Of a DNA stretch of 43,153 nt, positions 14,398-22,699 are shown in pieces. Source of the DNA: an uncultured Christensenellaceae bacterium (lineage in GTDB: Bacteria; Bacillota; Clostridia; Christensenellales; CALWSW01); NCBI GenBank assembly GCA_944384305.1, contig CALWSW010000003.1, positions 1-43,153 on the forward strand. The letters run 5' to 3'. Under the pieces are notes generated by a model. The model saw only the letters and a list, made by a program, of their open reading frames with translations. It had not been told where the DNA came from and did no database searches. The position numbers and the translations under genes are program-made. How positions within the stretch are numbered: the first letter of the stretch is position 1; each line of letters begins with the position of its first letter.

Positions 14398-15015
14398 TCA
14401 AGTATCGCGATTGACACCAGAGCACGTGTAGCCGCACGCCAAGGAACAGGCTGTTTGACAGCTGCCTTCGCACGTACCGGTACAGCTGCGGCATCCTTGG
14501 CAGCCGTTCCGGCAAGAGTAGTCACAGGTTCCGGTGCAATCGTATTGGCAGGTGTTTCCGCACCCGCTGCAGCCATAACACCCCGTGGAACACGTGCCAG
14601 AGCACCCTTGGCAGCCGCCGGTACACGTGCCCGTGCAGGATGTGTCGCAGCTGGTGCTGCAAGTTGCGTAACAAGCGCCGGCGCAGTTGCCGTTGCAGTC
14701 GGTCGCAGTTTTGTTGTATAAATTCGTCCTCGCCGATAGTATGGTAACAAACGCCGTCATTTCGTCCAGATCTGTTTTGGAGACCGGGCGCGGCATGCCG
14801 GCATCGGGCACCTGCTCGCTGTTGGCGGCCTGCAGTGGGACTGCGTTCTTAGTATAATGCTCCTCATAGACCGGCTGGCCTTCCGCTGGTGTGTGAGCAT
14901 AATCGTAATCTGTGCCGCCATAAGTCGCCAGCGAATCCTGGTACTGCCGCCGCAGCATTTCCGCTTTTACCGCTGCTTTGAGGTTGATAAAATCATCTGG
15001 ATCGATCCTGGGCAA
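14398..15015 (-). CDS. Cysteine-repeat (CXXX) protein, candidate RiPP precursor encoded in the phage late operon
   Basis: The 205-residue protein has two parts. Residues 1-106 are cysteine-free, polar and acidic, ending in DLDEMTAFVTILSARTNLYN. Residues 107-198 carry 25 cysteines: 19 of the 24 gaps are CxxxC and 5 are CxxC, with Gly, Ser and Thr dominating between them. There is no signal peptide. Translation starts at TTG (15015) behind a strong GAGGAGGTGAAAC; no ATG fits. CXXX-repeat peptides matured by radical SAM/SPASM enzymes are a known RiPP-like class, and such an enzyme lies two genes downstream. The N-terminal half would be the leader. Alternatives are a metal-binding protein or a disulfide-rich tail fibre part. 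Confidence 0.8.
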   Translation of the reverse strand: MPRIDPDDFINLKAAVKAEMLRRQYQDSLATYGGTDYDYAHTPAEGQPVYEEHYTKNAVPLQAANSEQVPDAGMPRPVSKTDLDEMTAFVTILSARTNLYNKTATDCNGNCAGACYATCSTSCDTSCTGTCTGGCQGCSGTCSTGCYGCSGCGNTCQYDCTGTCDYSCRNGCQGCRSCTGTCEGSCQTACSLACGYTCSGVNRDT

Positions 15016-15027
15016 AGTTTCACCTCC

Positions 15028-15336
15028 TCACACCAGCACCAGCCGCCCGGCAAACGCTGCGCCGGCGGTCAGGGTCACGTCTCCTGCAGCGTTGATCTCT
15101 GCGGCCCAGTACACATCGGTGTAGGCGCCCCAGGATGTCGTATAGCTGTTGCTCTCAGTTTTTTGGTACACCGCCAGCACAAACGGCGGGGTCTTGCCGT
15201 GCGTCGCGGCAGGGACGCTCATCGTCACGCCGCTGGCCGATGAAGACCAATTGCTCGTTTCAAAATCCAGCGCATATGCTTTCAATGCCGGGTTGGGGGA
15301 CAGCGTGCTGTTGCCGCCCAGTAAAATGCCACTCAT
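15028..15336 (-). CDS. Small tail-fibre-associated protein
   Basis: The 102-residue protein is beta-rich and ends with AGAAFAGRLVLV. Its N-terminus (MSGILLGGNSTLSP) resembles that of the 560-residue fibre gene (AGYLYGGNANLSP), so both may share an attachment motif. It overlaps the upstream gene by 4 bp (ATGA) and is followed 12 bp later by the Cys-repeat gene. No enzyme motif is visible. A minor fibre or fibre-tip role is inferred from position and the shared N-terminus. Confidence 0.6.
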   Translation of the reverse strand: MSGILLGGNSTLSPNPALKAYALDFETSNWSSSASGVTMSVPAATHGKTPPFVLAVYQKTESNSYTTSWGAYTDVYWAAEINAAGDVTLTAGAAFAGRLVLV

Positions 15337-15959
15337 CAGTCGATCACCTCCCGTGTGGCCGCGTCATAGGTCAGGCTACCACGTAAGATCATGGCTGGCC
15401 GGGTCAGCAATTCGTAGAGCAGCACGGGGTGACTGAGCTGCTCGCCAGACGCTCCTACCGAAATGATATGCACACTGTTGCCGATCACCGATTTCATGGG
15501 GGTGCGCGTACCATAGGGCAGCGCCTGCCCAAAGCGCTGCGCCACGCGCGCTGCGTCGTTTGCAAAGTAGGGGATGGCAGTACCCTCTACGGGCACACGG
15601 CTCTCGTCCACGAAACCGAGCTCGGTGGCGGACAAGAGAAAGCAGCGGCGAACAAGGGTCTTTTGCTCTTTGTGGAATTCGTCCCAGCAGGGGAGGGAGG
15701 CGGGCACGAGATTGACGCGCACCGAGTCCTGCAGGGTGTTTAGGTAGCCGTAGGACAGCCAGCGGTCGGGCGTGCTGCCTTCATACTCTGCGCTGGCGAA
15801 AAAATACGTGCAGGGCGCGAGCAGATCCCGGCGGATGACCAGGGTGTCGGCCTCGTTCGTGCCGTGCGTCCCCCTCGCGATCACCGTAAAATCCTGGAAC
15901 TCACCATTCTCCCTGATGCGGAGCGTCTCTCCAAGGGCCAAGCCGGATAATACCGCCAT
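15336..15959 (-). CDS. Tail-fibre-region protein, DUF6273-like
   Basis: The 207-residue protein starts at the ATG at 15959, with GGAGGTGACGA just upstream; the frame is open further but overlaps the fibre gene. It reads GETLRIRENGEFQDFTVIAR, then a basic RRDLL stretch and WLSYGYLNTLQDSV, a pattern like DUF6273 domains found in clostridial phage fibres and surface proteins. It probably belongs to the receptor-binding apparatus. The domain name is low confidence; position between two fibre genes is the main support. Confidence 0.6.
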   Translation of the reverse strand: MAVLSGLALGETLRIRENGEFQDFTVIARGTHGTNEADTLVIRRDLLAPCTYFFASAEYEGSTPDRWLSYGYLNTLQDSVRVNLVPASLPCWDEFHKEQKTLVRRCFLLSATELGFVDESRVPVEGTAIPYFANDAARVAQRFGQALPYGTRTPMKSVIGNSVHIISVGASGEQLSHPVLLYELLTRPAMILRGSLTYDAATREVID

Positions 15960-15972
15960 GTTCGTCACCTCC

Positions 15973-17655
15973 TTAGCTTTGCGTGAGGCCGGTATCCACC
16001 CAGCCGTCGGCAGCGACGTAAATGTACACTTTATACGGCGAGGATGTGCCGACCTCGTACATGTCGCCCTGGGCGGGGCTGGTAATGGCCGCCTGCAGCG
16101 CTTCGAGCGAGCCGTACCGTCCCAGCACAGGCAGCTTTTCCTCTTGACCCAACACGAATTGCGGCTCGAACACCGTGTCGCAGATGAGGGCCAAGCGTGG
16201 GTCGGGGGCCCACCCGGTAAAGAAGCCTTTCTTCCAGGTCGGATTGGATGCGGGCGGCGTGGCAAAGGGGTGAGCGGCCGGCAGCTCCTGAACGTCGACG
16301 GGCTCTCCATTGCGATTGGTAAACGTGGCTGTGAAGCTCTGCCGCGCCGCCATGGCGGGCAAATACGTCAGGCGGTAGAAGCACTCCAAGTTGAGGGCCG
16401 AGACCAAACTGAAGATGCCGCCCGCTCCCAGGGGGGTCAATGCTTCGCCGGGGTCGGGCTCGTCCTCGTCCGGGCCTTCCAAGGGGGGCGGGGGATCGAG
16501 CTCGCCGGCGGCGATTTCACTAAGGGCGTCCGCCGCCACAGGCGCAGCCGGTGCGGCCGATACTGCGCCCCAATACAGAGTGAGGTACAACGAATCCCCC
16601 AGTCCGGAGGTGGCGTACTGGTCGGGGATGGCCCCGGCCGCGGCGGCCGTGGCGTTGGGGATGAGGATGCCGGGAATGACCTCGTCTGGCACCAACTTTG
16701 TGATGTAGCCCGAGCCGGTGTCCACATAGGCGGGCTGGTCCACACCGCTCTCGCCGCTCTCCTGCACCACGCCCAGGGGGACGTGGGCAGAAGTCTCGGC
16801 GGCGTTGTCGTTCCAGGGGCTTTCCTTGTAGAGCAGGTTCGTAGTCTCAAAAGCCAGCGTACCCCAAAGGGCGGTGGGGGTTTTGCCCCACAGGTTTTCG
16901 AGCCCCCTGTAAACGCACCAGCCCTCGACCTCGCTGCCGCCCGAGTGGTAGCCCAGGGCGCCGGACTTGCCGTTGATGTCAGTGCCCGTATGGAGCCCGA
17001 CGCTGCACACCGCCGTCTGGCTGTTCCAGTCGGCGACTTCGACGAGGTACAAGAGAAGGATGGTCGCCCAGGTCATAGCGCCAGAAGGGACCCAGCCGCT
17101 GCCGCGCTCGCCGTTCGGCCATGTCGTGGGCAGGGAGATTGACGTGGACTTGGCCGCGGGCGCGCCGGAAGAACGGCCTTCTTTATCCAGAAAGTAAGCG
17201 CTGACGTATGCTTTTTCCTCTCCCTGTTCGTTCCCTGGCACCGGCCGGTGCAGGGGGGAGACTTCTGCGCCCTCGAAGGGCTGGGCCGAAATCCGGATGG
17301 CGAGCTCTGTTTCGCTGTCGGTCACTTTGTAATAGAAGCGGGGGATCTCGACCATCACATCCCCCACATCGGGGGTCATGGTAAAGCCCAGCTCGCCCTC
17401 GTAAGCCGTAACGACGCCGTTTGTTACGTTGCACCGGCGGATGTCTCGGTAGATCGGCCGTGTGTCGAAGCTCGAACTGCCGGTAGTCGTGCCTGAAGCG
17501 GTGATGCGCTGCGGCGTAAAAGAGAATCCCACCGCGTCATCCGTGCGCGTGAGGGTAGAAGAGGCAGAAGCCTTCGTCCATTTGACGCCATAAATGTACG
17601 GCTGTTCGAGCGGCGACAGGTTGGCGTTCCCGCCGTAGAGGTATCCTGCCATCAT
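15973..17655 (-). CDS. Large tail fibre / receptor-binding protein with C-type-lectin- or FGE-like domain
   Basis: The 560-residue protein has an N-terminal GGNANLSP attachment-like stretch and a central domain (~95-370) with VMVEIPRFYYK, ALGYHSGGSEVEGWCVYRGL and ENLWG. This resembles the formylglycine-enzyme/C-type-lectin fold used in phage receptor-binding proteins. A Pro/Asp/Glu-rich linker at ~385-405 follows. The C-terminal fibre segment ends in a VGTSSPYKVYIYVAADGWVD repeat unit typical of phage tail fibres. It should bind the host surface. The gene overlaps the upstream fibre gene by 4 bp. The lectin-like fold is also that of retroelement-diversified proteins, but no reverse transcriptase is present in the window. 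Confidence 0.8.
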   Translation of the reverse strand: MMAGYLYGGNANLSPLEQPYIYGVKWTKASASSTLTRTDDAVGFSFTPQRITASGTTTGSSSFDTRPIYRDIRRCNVTNGVVTAYEGELGFTMTPDVGDVMVEIPRFYYKVTDSETELAIRISAQPFEGAEVSPLHRPVPGNEQGEEKAYVSAYFLDKEGRSSGAPAAKSTSISLPTTWPNGERGSGWVPSGAMTWATILLLYLVEVADWNSQTAVCSVGLHTGTDINGKSGALGYHSGGSEVEGWCVYRGLENLWGKTPTALWGTLAFETTNLLYKESPWNDNAAETSAHVPLGVVQESGESGVDQPAYVDTGSGYITKLVPDEVIPGILIPNATAAAAGAIPDQYATSGLGDSLYLTLYWGAVSAAPAAPVAADALSEIAAGELDPPPPLEGPDEDEPDPGEALTPLGAGGIFSLVSALNLECFYRLTYLPAMAARQSFTATFTNRNGEPVDVQELPAAHPFATPPASNPTWKKGFFTGWAPDPRLALICDTVFEPQFVLGQEEKLPVLGRYGSLEALQAAITSPAQGDMYEVGTSSPYKVYIYVAADGWVDTGLTQS

Positions 17656-18560
17656 TCTACCTCCGATCCGCCGGCGGAAGTTTCAGCCACCGCCTTGCAG
17701 ATCTCGTATTGCAGGGTAATAGCCACGTCGTGCTGGCGGTCGCTGCGCAGCAGGAAGGAGCCGTCCGACGTCTCAATATAGGCGTGGATGGTCTGCACTT
17801 CAGCGATCGAGCCCATGTCGGCTGCCAGCGCCACCACCATGTCGGCCGCGCCGACGTCGGCATCCGTCACGGTGCGTTCAAACCAGTAGTACCCGTCCTC
17901 CGGTTCCCCTTCTGTCCATCCTTCTGCGGGGATGGTGCAGGTTTTGCAGATGCTGCCGCCGCCAGTCCCCATGTCTTGCAGCGCCTCTGTCAACGAGCCG
18001 CCGTTGTAGGTGACCTGGTCGGTCGTGTGCGTGTGGGTCTTTGGCGCGGCGTACTCGGTCAGGTCGGTTTGTGTCACATAGCTGCCCGCACCGATTTCGA
18101 TGGTAATGGCAGCATCCTCTTGATTGGTCGCCAGCAGCGCGAGTTCGTGCAGGTGGATGCTGTCGCCTGAATCAACCGCCGCTGGCGCTGGCACGGGCAG
18201 AATGTTGTCGCTGTCGCCGCCGTCCAGCCAAGCATAGGCAAACAGGTATTCGCCTTGCTCTTCATCCTGGGCGAAAATGCCGATCTCCCGGACTGCTGCT
18301 GGTGCGGTCAAATGGGCGTTGGTGATCTGCACCGGTATTTTGATATAAGGTGGGGAGACGTTGGCAATATACTCTTTTTCGCCCAGCTCTGCGTCCACGC
18401 CATCCAGCGGGCTGATGAGCGCGCTCAATGCGCCCTGGTCTCTCTGGCAGATGCCGTCGCCCACGGCCGCTTTGGTCAATATGAGCTGCGCGCCGGCAGC
18501 AATGGCAGCGGTCAGGGCCGCTGCGCCCTGATCGGTAATGGTAGATTGATAGCGCGCCAC
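17652..18560 (-). CDS. Tail fibre protein, P2 gpH-like N-terminus
   Basis: The 302-residue protein begins MARYQSTITDQGAAALTAAI and has LTKAAVGDG in its first 40 residues, the baseplate-binding region of P2-type tail fibres (DUF3751-like). It continues with an ITNAHLTAPAAVREIGIFAQ segment and a THTHTTDQVTYNGG metal-binding-like collar strand near residue 180. The C-terminal third is beta-rich. It would attach the fibre to the gpI/XkdU-type protein encoded just upstream, one base away. Confidence 0.85.
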   Translation of the reverse strand: MARYQSTITDQGAAALTAAIAAGAQLILTKAAVGDGICQRDQGALSALISPLDGVDAELGEKEYIANVSPPYIKIPVQITNAHLTAPAAVREIGIFAQDEEQGEYLFAYAWLDGGDSDNILPVPAPAAVDSGDSIHLHELALLATNQEDAAITIEIGAGSYVTQTDLTEYAAPKTHTHTTDQVTYNGGSLTEALQDMGTGGGSICKTCTIPAEGWTEGEPEDGYYWFERTVTDADVGAADMVVALAADMGSIAEVQTIHAYIETSDGSFLLRSDRQHDVAITLQYEICKAVAETSAGGSEVE

Positions 18561-18561
18561 A

Positions 18562-19092
18562 TTAGCTCCTTTCCCCGGGCTGGTGTTTGTGCGTAACCAT
18601 GCCGGGCGTCAACCCCGACGCACAGATGAGCACCGGCTGCGTGAGTTTTTGGCGAATCGCCGTGCGCAGGATCCACAGCAGATTCGCGGGGATCATCTGC
18701 TGCAGCGTTGCTTGCAGATCCTCCCGCTGCGAATCTCCTTGCAGTTCAACGTCGATTTGGATGCGGTAATCCTCAAGCACTGCGCCTGCTTTCGGGTCGA
18801 TCGACTGCAAGTAGGACAGCAGCGTGCGCCAGGTGTAAGGCAGATGGTTGAGGTATTTGATCAGGATGCGTTCCCGCCGGCCTTCCAATGTGTCCCCAGG
18901 AGCCGCTGTAAGACCCAGGATCGCTTCCCAGCGCTCACAGCCATACTCGGATAAGCTGAGCAAGAAAAAGTCGTCTGGTGCGCTCCGGATGTCCTGGACG
19001 GCTTGCGCGTACTCCGGCTGTTCGGCATCGGCTATTTGGCCGAACTCGAACAGATTTTGTAAAAATCGCGGCCAATATTCTTTAAGCTCCAT
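18562..19092 (-). CDS. Baseplate/tail protein, DUF2313 (XkdU / gpI-like)
   Basis: The 176-residue protein reads ELKEYWPRFLQNLFEFGQIA and DIRSAPDDFFLLSLSEYGCE, followed by WEAILGL, the YmfQ/XkdU pattern. These proteins join the tail fibre to the baseplate wedge, as gpI does in P2. It overlaps baseplate J by 11 bp and the fibre gene follows directly. Length is typical. Confidence 0.85.
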   Translation of the reverse strand: MELKEYWPRFLQNLFEFGQIADAEQPEYAQAVQDIRSAPDDFFLLSLSEYGCERWEAILGLTAAPGDTLEGRRERILIKYLNHLPYTWRTLLSYLQSIDPKAGAVLEDYRIQIDVELQGDSQREDLQATLQQMIPANLLWILRTAIRQKLTQPVLICASGLTPGMVTHKHQPGERS

Positions 19093-20293
19093 TGGTCACC
19101 TCTCCCAGCACTGGTATTTCTTCGGCCGCCAGCGGAATGTTCGCGGTGCCGCCGTTGATGGTCGTGCCCTGGATATCGATGATCCCTTCTACATTCAAGA
19201 TGGCCGTTTCTATTTGACTGACGCGGACGATCAGGCTGTCATTGTCCGCCCAGGTCTGGGTCAGGCCGTCGAAATAGGACTGGATCGCTGCTTTGACCGC
19301 TGTTTGCGCAGTGCTCCACGACGCCGGTTCGGAAAAGGTCAGCACAAAGGTAATGTCGATCGTTTTCCCGGCGACGCCGGCGACCGTAACGACATGGCCG
19401 ATCGGGGCAACGCCCACGCCTTCCCCCTTCATCCCCACCGGGTCGACCGCCTCCTGCACTTCCGCGACCAGTTCGGCAGAAGGGACAGACCATTCGCTGT
19501 CCACCAATACGATGCGGACCGCGCCGCCCACCGTCAGCTTCCCGTCCGCAGCCGCAGCATAAACTTTCGCAAGCCATGCTTTGATTGCGTCCGCTGCTTC
19601 CACAGATGTCATCCAAGATTCCGTCCCCTCCGGGGGAATCAGTTCAGCGGGGCGAATATCGCCATTCCACACGGGAATGACCTTTACCTTCCCCACGCCC
19701 GGCAACAATTCGACTTTTGCTTTATAGTCGGCAATATTTCCGCCATATGCCTGGGACTCGAGCGATGCAAAGTAACGTTCGCGCAGCGCCTCGTCGCTCT
19801 CCTCGTCCTCCCCCGGAATAAGGATGTCCGAAAGTGTTGCCGCCGCCAGATCGGGCACATAATCGATGGGGAACAGCGTGCCGATATACTCGTTTCCGGC
19901 CGCGCCGGGCGTCTCCGCTGTCACCCGGTATTCGCTTGACGTGATCTTTTCCGCAACTGCAAAATTCAGGTCACCGCCCGAAAAGCGTGTTCCAATGGGT
20001 ACGTTACAGCCTGATCCATCGGCTTTCGTCAGTATCGCTTTTCTGACTGCACAGGTCGCGGCCACCCGGAAGACGCTTCGCTCACGGCATTTCTTCGTCA
20101 GGTCTTCGCCGGTCTCGGTGTCCGGGAACGCCCTGTCCAGCAGATAGGCCAGCTCAATATACAAGACTGCCAGCTCTGCCGCAGCAGGGGCGACAGCGTC
20201 GTACATGATCGAACCCTCGCGCTTGTCTAGGGAGGCGGAGATTCTGGCCATACAGCGCGCCATGATGTTTTCGAAGGTCATGTTCTCATACAT
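19082..20293 (-). CDS. Baseplate J / gp47-like wedge protein (XkdT)
   Basis: The 403-residue protein starts MYENMTFENIMARCMARISA, followed by DKREGSIMYDAVAPAAAELA, the Baseplate_J/XkdT signature. It continues through CNVPIGTRFSGGDLNFAVAE and GAAGNEYIG to a C-terminal GVAPIGHVVTVAG part. It forms the wedge of the contractile-tail baseplate together with the gp25-like protein encoded before it (8-bp overlap). Length and order match PBSX. Confidence 0.93.
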   Translation of the reverse strand: MYENMTFENIMARCMARISASLDKREGSIMYDAVAPAAAELAVLYIELAYLLDRAFPDTETGEDLTKKCRERSVFRVAATCAVRKAILTKADGSGCNVPIGTRFSGGDLNFAVAEKITSSEYRVTAETPGAAGNEYIGTLFPIDYVPDLAAATLSDILIPGEDEESDEALRERYFASLESQAYGGNIADYKAKVELLPGVGKVKVIPVWNGDIRPAELIPPEGTESWMTSVEAADAIKAWLAKVYAAAADGKLTVGGAVRIVLVDSEWSVPSAELVAEVQEAVDPVGMKGEGVGVAPIGHVVTVAGVAGKTIDITFVLTFSEPASWSTAQTAVKAAIQSYFDGLTQTWADNDSLIVRVSQIETAILNVEGIIDIQGTTINGGTANIPLAAEEIPVLGEVTNGA

Positions 20294-20714
20294 TGGCCTG
20301 GACAGTCCTTTCTATGTGGATGCTGCCGAAGATGGTGTTGGCGGTGAACGCGACCCGCGCCGTCCGCCGGTCGAGCCGCTCGACCGTAAAGTCCGCTGTG
20401 CCGGTGATCCGGCTGTCGGCCAGCAGCGCTTCCGTTATGACGCGCTTGATCTCGCTCTCGAACACCGCATAACTTTTCCCCATAACCGCGTTCCACTCCA
20501 CGCCGTAGTCCCATGAATAGATGTAATAATGGAAGCGCTCTGTCGAGAGGATCTTGAAGATCGCCTGCTTCATAGCTTCGGTTTCGTCGGTAAAGCCGGC
20601 GACGCGGCCGGTATCAAAATTCACCTTGTAGGTTTTTGTCGGCTGTTCGGCCGCCGGCTGGATCTCGATGCCCTGCCCAATGGGCGCTCCGGCTGAATTT
20701 GGGATCAATGCCAT
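20286..20714 (-). CDS. gp25-like baseplate protein, DUF2634 (XkdS)
   Basis: The 142-residue protein has KTYKVNFDTGRVAGFTDETE, then AIFKILSTERFHYYIYSWDY, ending in SIHIERTVQA, as in the DUF2634/XkdS family. Its equivalent in T4, gp25, helps trigger sheath contraction. It sits between the XkdR- and XkdT-like genes in the usual order. Confidence 0.88.
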   Translation of the reverse strand: MALIPNSAGAPIGQGIEIQPAAEQPTKTYKVNFDTGRVAGFTDETEAMKQAIFKILSTERFHYYIYSWDYGVEWNAVMGKSYAVFESEIKRVITEALLADSRITGTADFTVERLDRRTARVAFTANTIFGSIHIERTVQANV

Positions 20715-20715
20715 G

Positions 20716-21093
20716 TCACACCCTCCCCAGCACGAGGAAGGACTGTCCGCCGGCGTTGCGCAGCAGCACGACCTTCTCGCCTGTTTTCAATCCATAGTAG
20801 GATTCAGATTCCTCGCCATCGTTGGTCTTATAATCGTCTTTCAGATCATGCGCGTGGCCGGAAGCGTCTTCGGTCTGCGCCGGGAGCTTGAATCCGGTGT
20901 GCTGGTGGGTGGGGTAATACCCTTTCTTAAACTCCTTCATCAGAACGATCGCTTCGCCGGTAATGTCAAAGCGGTTGTCCACGCGGATGGTCAGAGGGGC
21001 TTCCGCCGTTACCGTGCCAAACAAAAAGGCCGCCGGCACGGAAGCATTCTGCGACTGCCTGGCGACCTTTTTCATCGTGTCAAGAAGCGCCAT
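20716..21093 (-). CDS. Baseplate hub-associated protein, DUF2577 (XkdR)
   Basis: The protein is 125 residues from the ATG at 21093, or 126 from the GTG immediately before it; AAGGTGG lies upstream of both. It reads LLDTMKKVARQSQNASVPAA and ends GQSFLVLGRV, the DUF2577/XkdR pattern. A HQHTGF motif in the middle resembles the histidine strands of spike and collar proteins. It lies between the late-control-like and gp25-like genes, with a coupled start. Confidence 0.83.
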   Translation of the reverse strand: MALLDTMKKVARQSQNASVPAAFLFGTVTAEAPLTIRVDNRFDITGEAIVLMKEFKKGYYPTHQHTGFKLPAQTEDASGHAHDLKDDYKTNDGEESESYYGLKTGEKVVLLRNAGGQSFLVLGRV

Positions 21094-21095
21094 CA

Positions 21096-22049
21096 CTACA
21101 CCACCTTCAGCTTTAGGGTCATGGTTTCTTTCATGAGGTCGGCGCTGACTTCTTCCACGATGAAAAAAGAACTGACGCCGATCTTTGCGATTTCGATGGT
21201 CAACGCCTGCCCGGCCCGCACGGAAAGATCCAGCAGCGCTTTGACCTCGAATGTCCGTCTGGGGCGGTTATAGAGTTCGAGCATCATCCCGCCGCGTTCC
21301 TTGATCTGCGCTTCGTTCATCTCTTCGTCCACCGCCTCATAGTTTTGGAGAGTCCCCCACAGCGCCATATTGCCGGAATCCTGGAACAAATAGACGTCGC
21401 GCTTGCCGGTCTCTTTGTTGTCGCGCACCAGCTTGATCACGTTGTAGGTCTCGGAATCGATCTCGGATTCCTGGGTGAATCCGGTAGCCAGGCTGTTGTC
21501 GCCAATGATCAGATCCTGAACGGACTCCGTAACACCCGTCAGCCGCAGGGCGCCGAAATCATCCCACAGGACGAACATCTTGCCGGTGTTGACCAGCGTG
21601 TAGTCCAGCGCCTTCAGCACGATGTCGAAGAGGGTCTGGGCGTCTTCGACCATGGAGGGAATGGCATACCCCGTGTTTGCCAGTGCGCCGCACAGCAGGC
21701 CAAAGTCCGCCGCGATCTGGGTCAGGATCTCATCGGCGCGCTTGCCGGCAAACACATAGGTCTCTTTGTTTTTCTTCAGGTACCAGGTCTGGTCGTACGC
21801 CGTGACCGTGACTTCATCCTCTTCGTTTTGGCTGATCTTTACCACGTAGCCGTAAAAGATTCCGGCATTGTCCTCTTTCAGGGCGACGATCCCTCCGTGG
21901 TTCCACGCCACATCATTGTGCGCGAGCAGCGTCAGTTCCAAGGAGGCGGGGGAGCCGGCCCGCTTGGTCGTCCAGGTCACGCCGGTGCACAACGCGGCAA
22001 CATCGTGCGTCTCGCCGGTCACGTTGTTTTGGTACAGGATGGAGATCAT
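21096..22049 (-). CDS. Baseplate hub protein XkdQ-like (late control D / gp27-like)
   Basis: The 317-residue protein begins [20 protein letters not shown]. It contains the beta-barrel hub pattern seen in XkdQ ([20 protein letters not shown], then a [16 protein letters not shown] segment). Hub proteins connect the tail tube to the spike. The ATG at 22049 overlaps the stop of the LysM gene by 4 bp and is preferred to the longer frame, whose first 41 residues overlap that gene. Confidence 0.87.
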   Translation of the reverse strand: MISILYQNNVTGETHDVAALCTGVTWTTKRAGSPASLELTLLAHNDVAWNHGGIVALKEDNAGIFYGYVVKISQNEEDEVTVTAYDQTWYLKKNKETYVFAGKRADEILTQIAADFGLLCGALANTGYAIPSMVEDAQTLFDIVLKALDYTLVNTGKMFVLWDDFGALRLTGVTESVQDLIIGDNSLATGFTQESEIDSETYNVIKLVRDNKETGKRDVYLFQDSGNMALWGTLQNYEAVDEEMNEAQIKERGGMMLELYNRPRRTFEVKALLDLSVRAGQALTIEIAKIGVSSFFIVEEVSADLMKETMTLKLKVV

Positions 22050-22699
22050 GGTATGGTGAACACCTGCCCTGGGTAGATCAGGTTCGGGTTTGAGCCGATC
22101 GTGCCCTTGTTGGCTTCGTAGATCTTCGTGTAATCTCCCCCTTTGCCGTAGAATTTCTGCGCTATGCGCCACAGGCAGTCTCCTGCCTGCACGGTATAGG
22201 TTTTTTCTTCGGCGATTTCCGGTTCGCCGGCGCGTTCGGGCTCCTGCGCCTGCGCTTGGCTGTTGTCTTCAGAGAGCACGATCCGCCGCGGAGAACAGTC
22301 CTTCCATTCTGAGAGCTTGATGGAATAGTAGATGTCCCCCGGCTCGCCGCCGCGCTCTTCGTAGTCGAAGTCCTCCACCCCCATCTGCACATTGATGTCC
22401 AGGTCGGTTCCCGTGATCAAAAAGCGCAGCGGTTTCAGGGTGTCACGCGCCGCCTGGATGGCCTGCACCGCATCCAAGGGCGCGGCCAGCCTGCCCGTCA
22501 CATAAGGCGCGTCGTGTGCCGGGAAAAAGCCATCCCACGCTACCGTGCGCAGCTTCTTTTTGCGAAGCAGCAGCACTTCGCCGAGCTCCAGCACCGTTGC
22601 GGTCTCGTTCGCACCGGAGGACGTCACCTTCAATTTTGACGGCAGGACGGGAATGCTGATTTCCGCGCCGCTGGCGATCAGGGTCATGGTATAGGCCAT
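22046..22699 (-). CDS. LysM-domain baseplate/tail protein (XkdP)
   Basis: The 217-residue protein has an N-terminal tail domain with [20 protein letters not shown] and a C-terminal LysM motif ([20 protein letters not shown], residues ~167-187, ending YPGQVFTIP). XkdP-type proteins sit in the baseplate hub, where LysM may contact peptidoglycan or act as a structural joint. The tape measure gene abuts it, sharing one base. Confidence 0.9.
   Translation of the reverse strand: MAYTMTLIASGAEISIPVLPSKLKVTSSGANETATVLELGEVLLLRKKKLRTVAWDGFFPAHDAPYVTGRLAAPLDAVQAIQAARDTLKPLRFLITGTDLDINVQMGVEDFDYEERGGEPGDIYYSIKLSEWKDCSPRRIVLSEDNSQAQAQEPERAGEPEIAEEKTYTVQAGDCLWRIAQKFYGKGGDYTKIYEANKGTIGSNPNLIYPGQVFTIP

Noticed and set aside
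14322-14750. Frames on both strands over the cysteine repeats with Ala/Thr/Arg-rich translations
   Set aside because: They arise from the repetitive TGC/GCA codons of the Cys-repeat gene read out of frame; no ribosome sites or domains support them.
14398-15015. Cys-repeat protein as a metallothionein or plain disulfide-rich fibre
   Set aside because: Not excluded, but less favoured: the regular CxxxC spacing, cysteine-free N-terminal half and nearby SPASM enzyme fit a maturase substrate better. It stays an alternative in the feature entry.
15973-18560. Diversity-generating retroelement
   Set aside because: No reverse transcriptase gene and no near-identical template/variable repeat pair were seen in the window.
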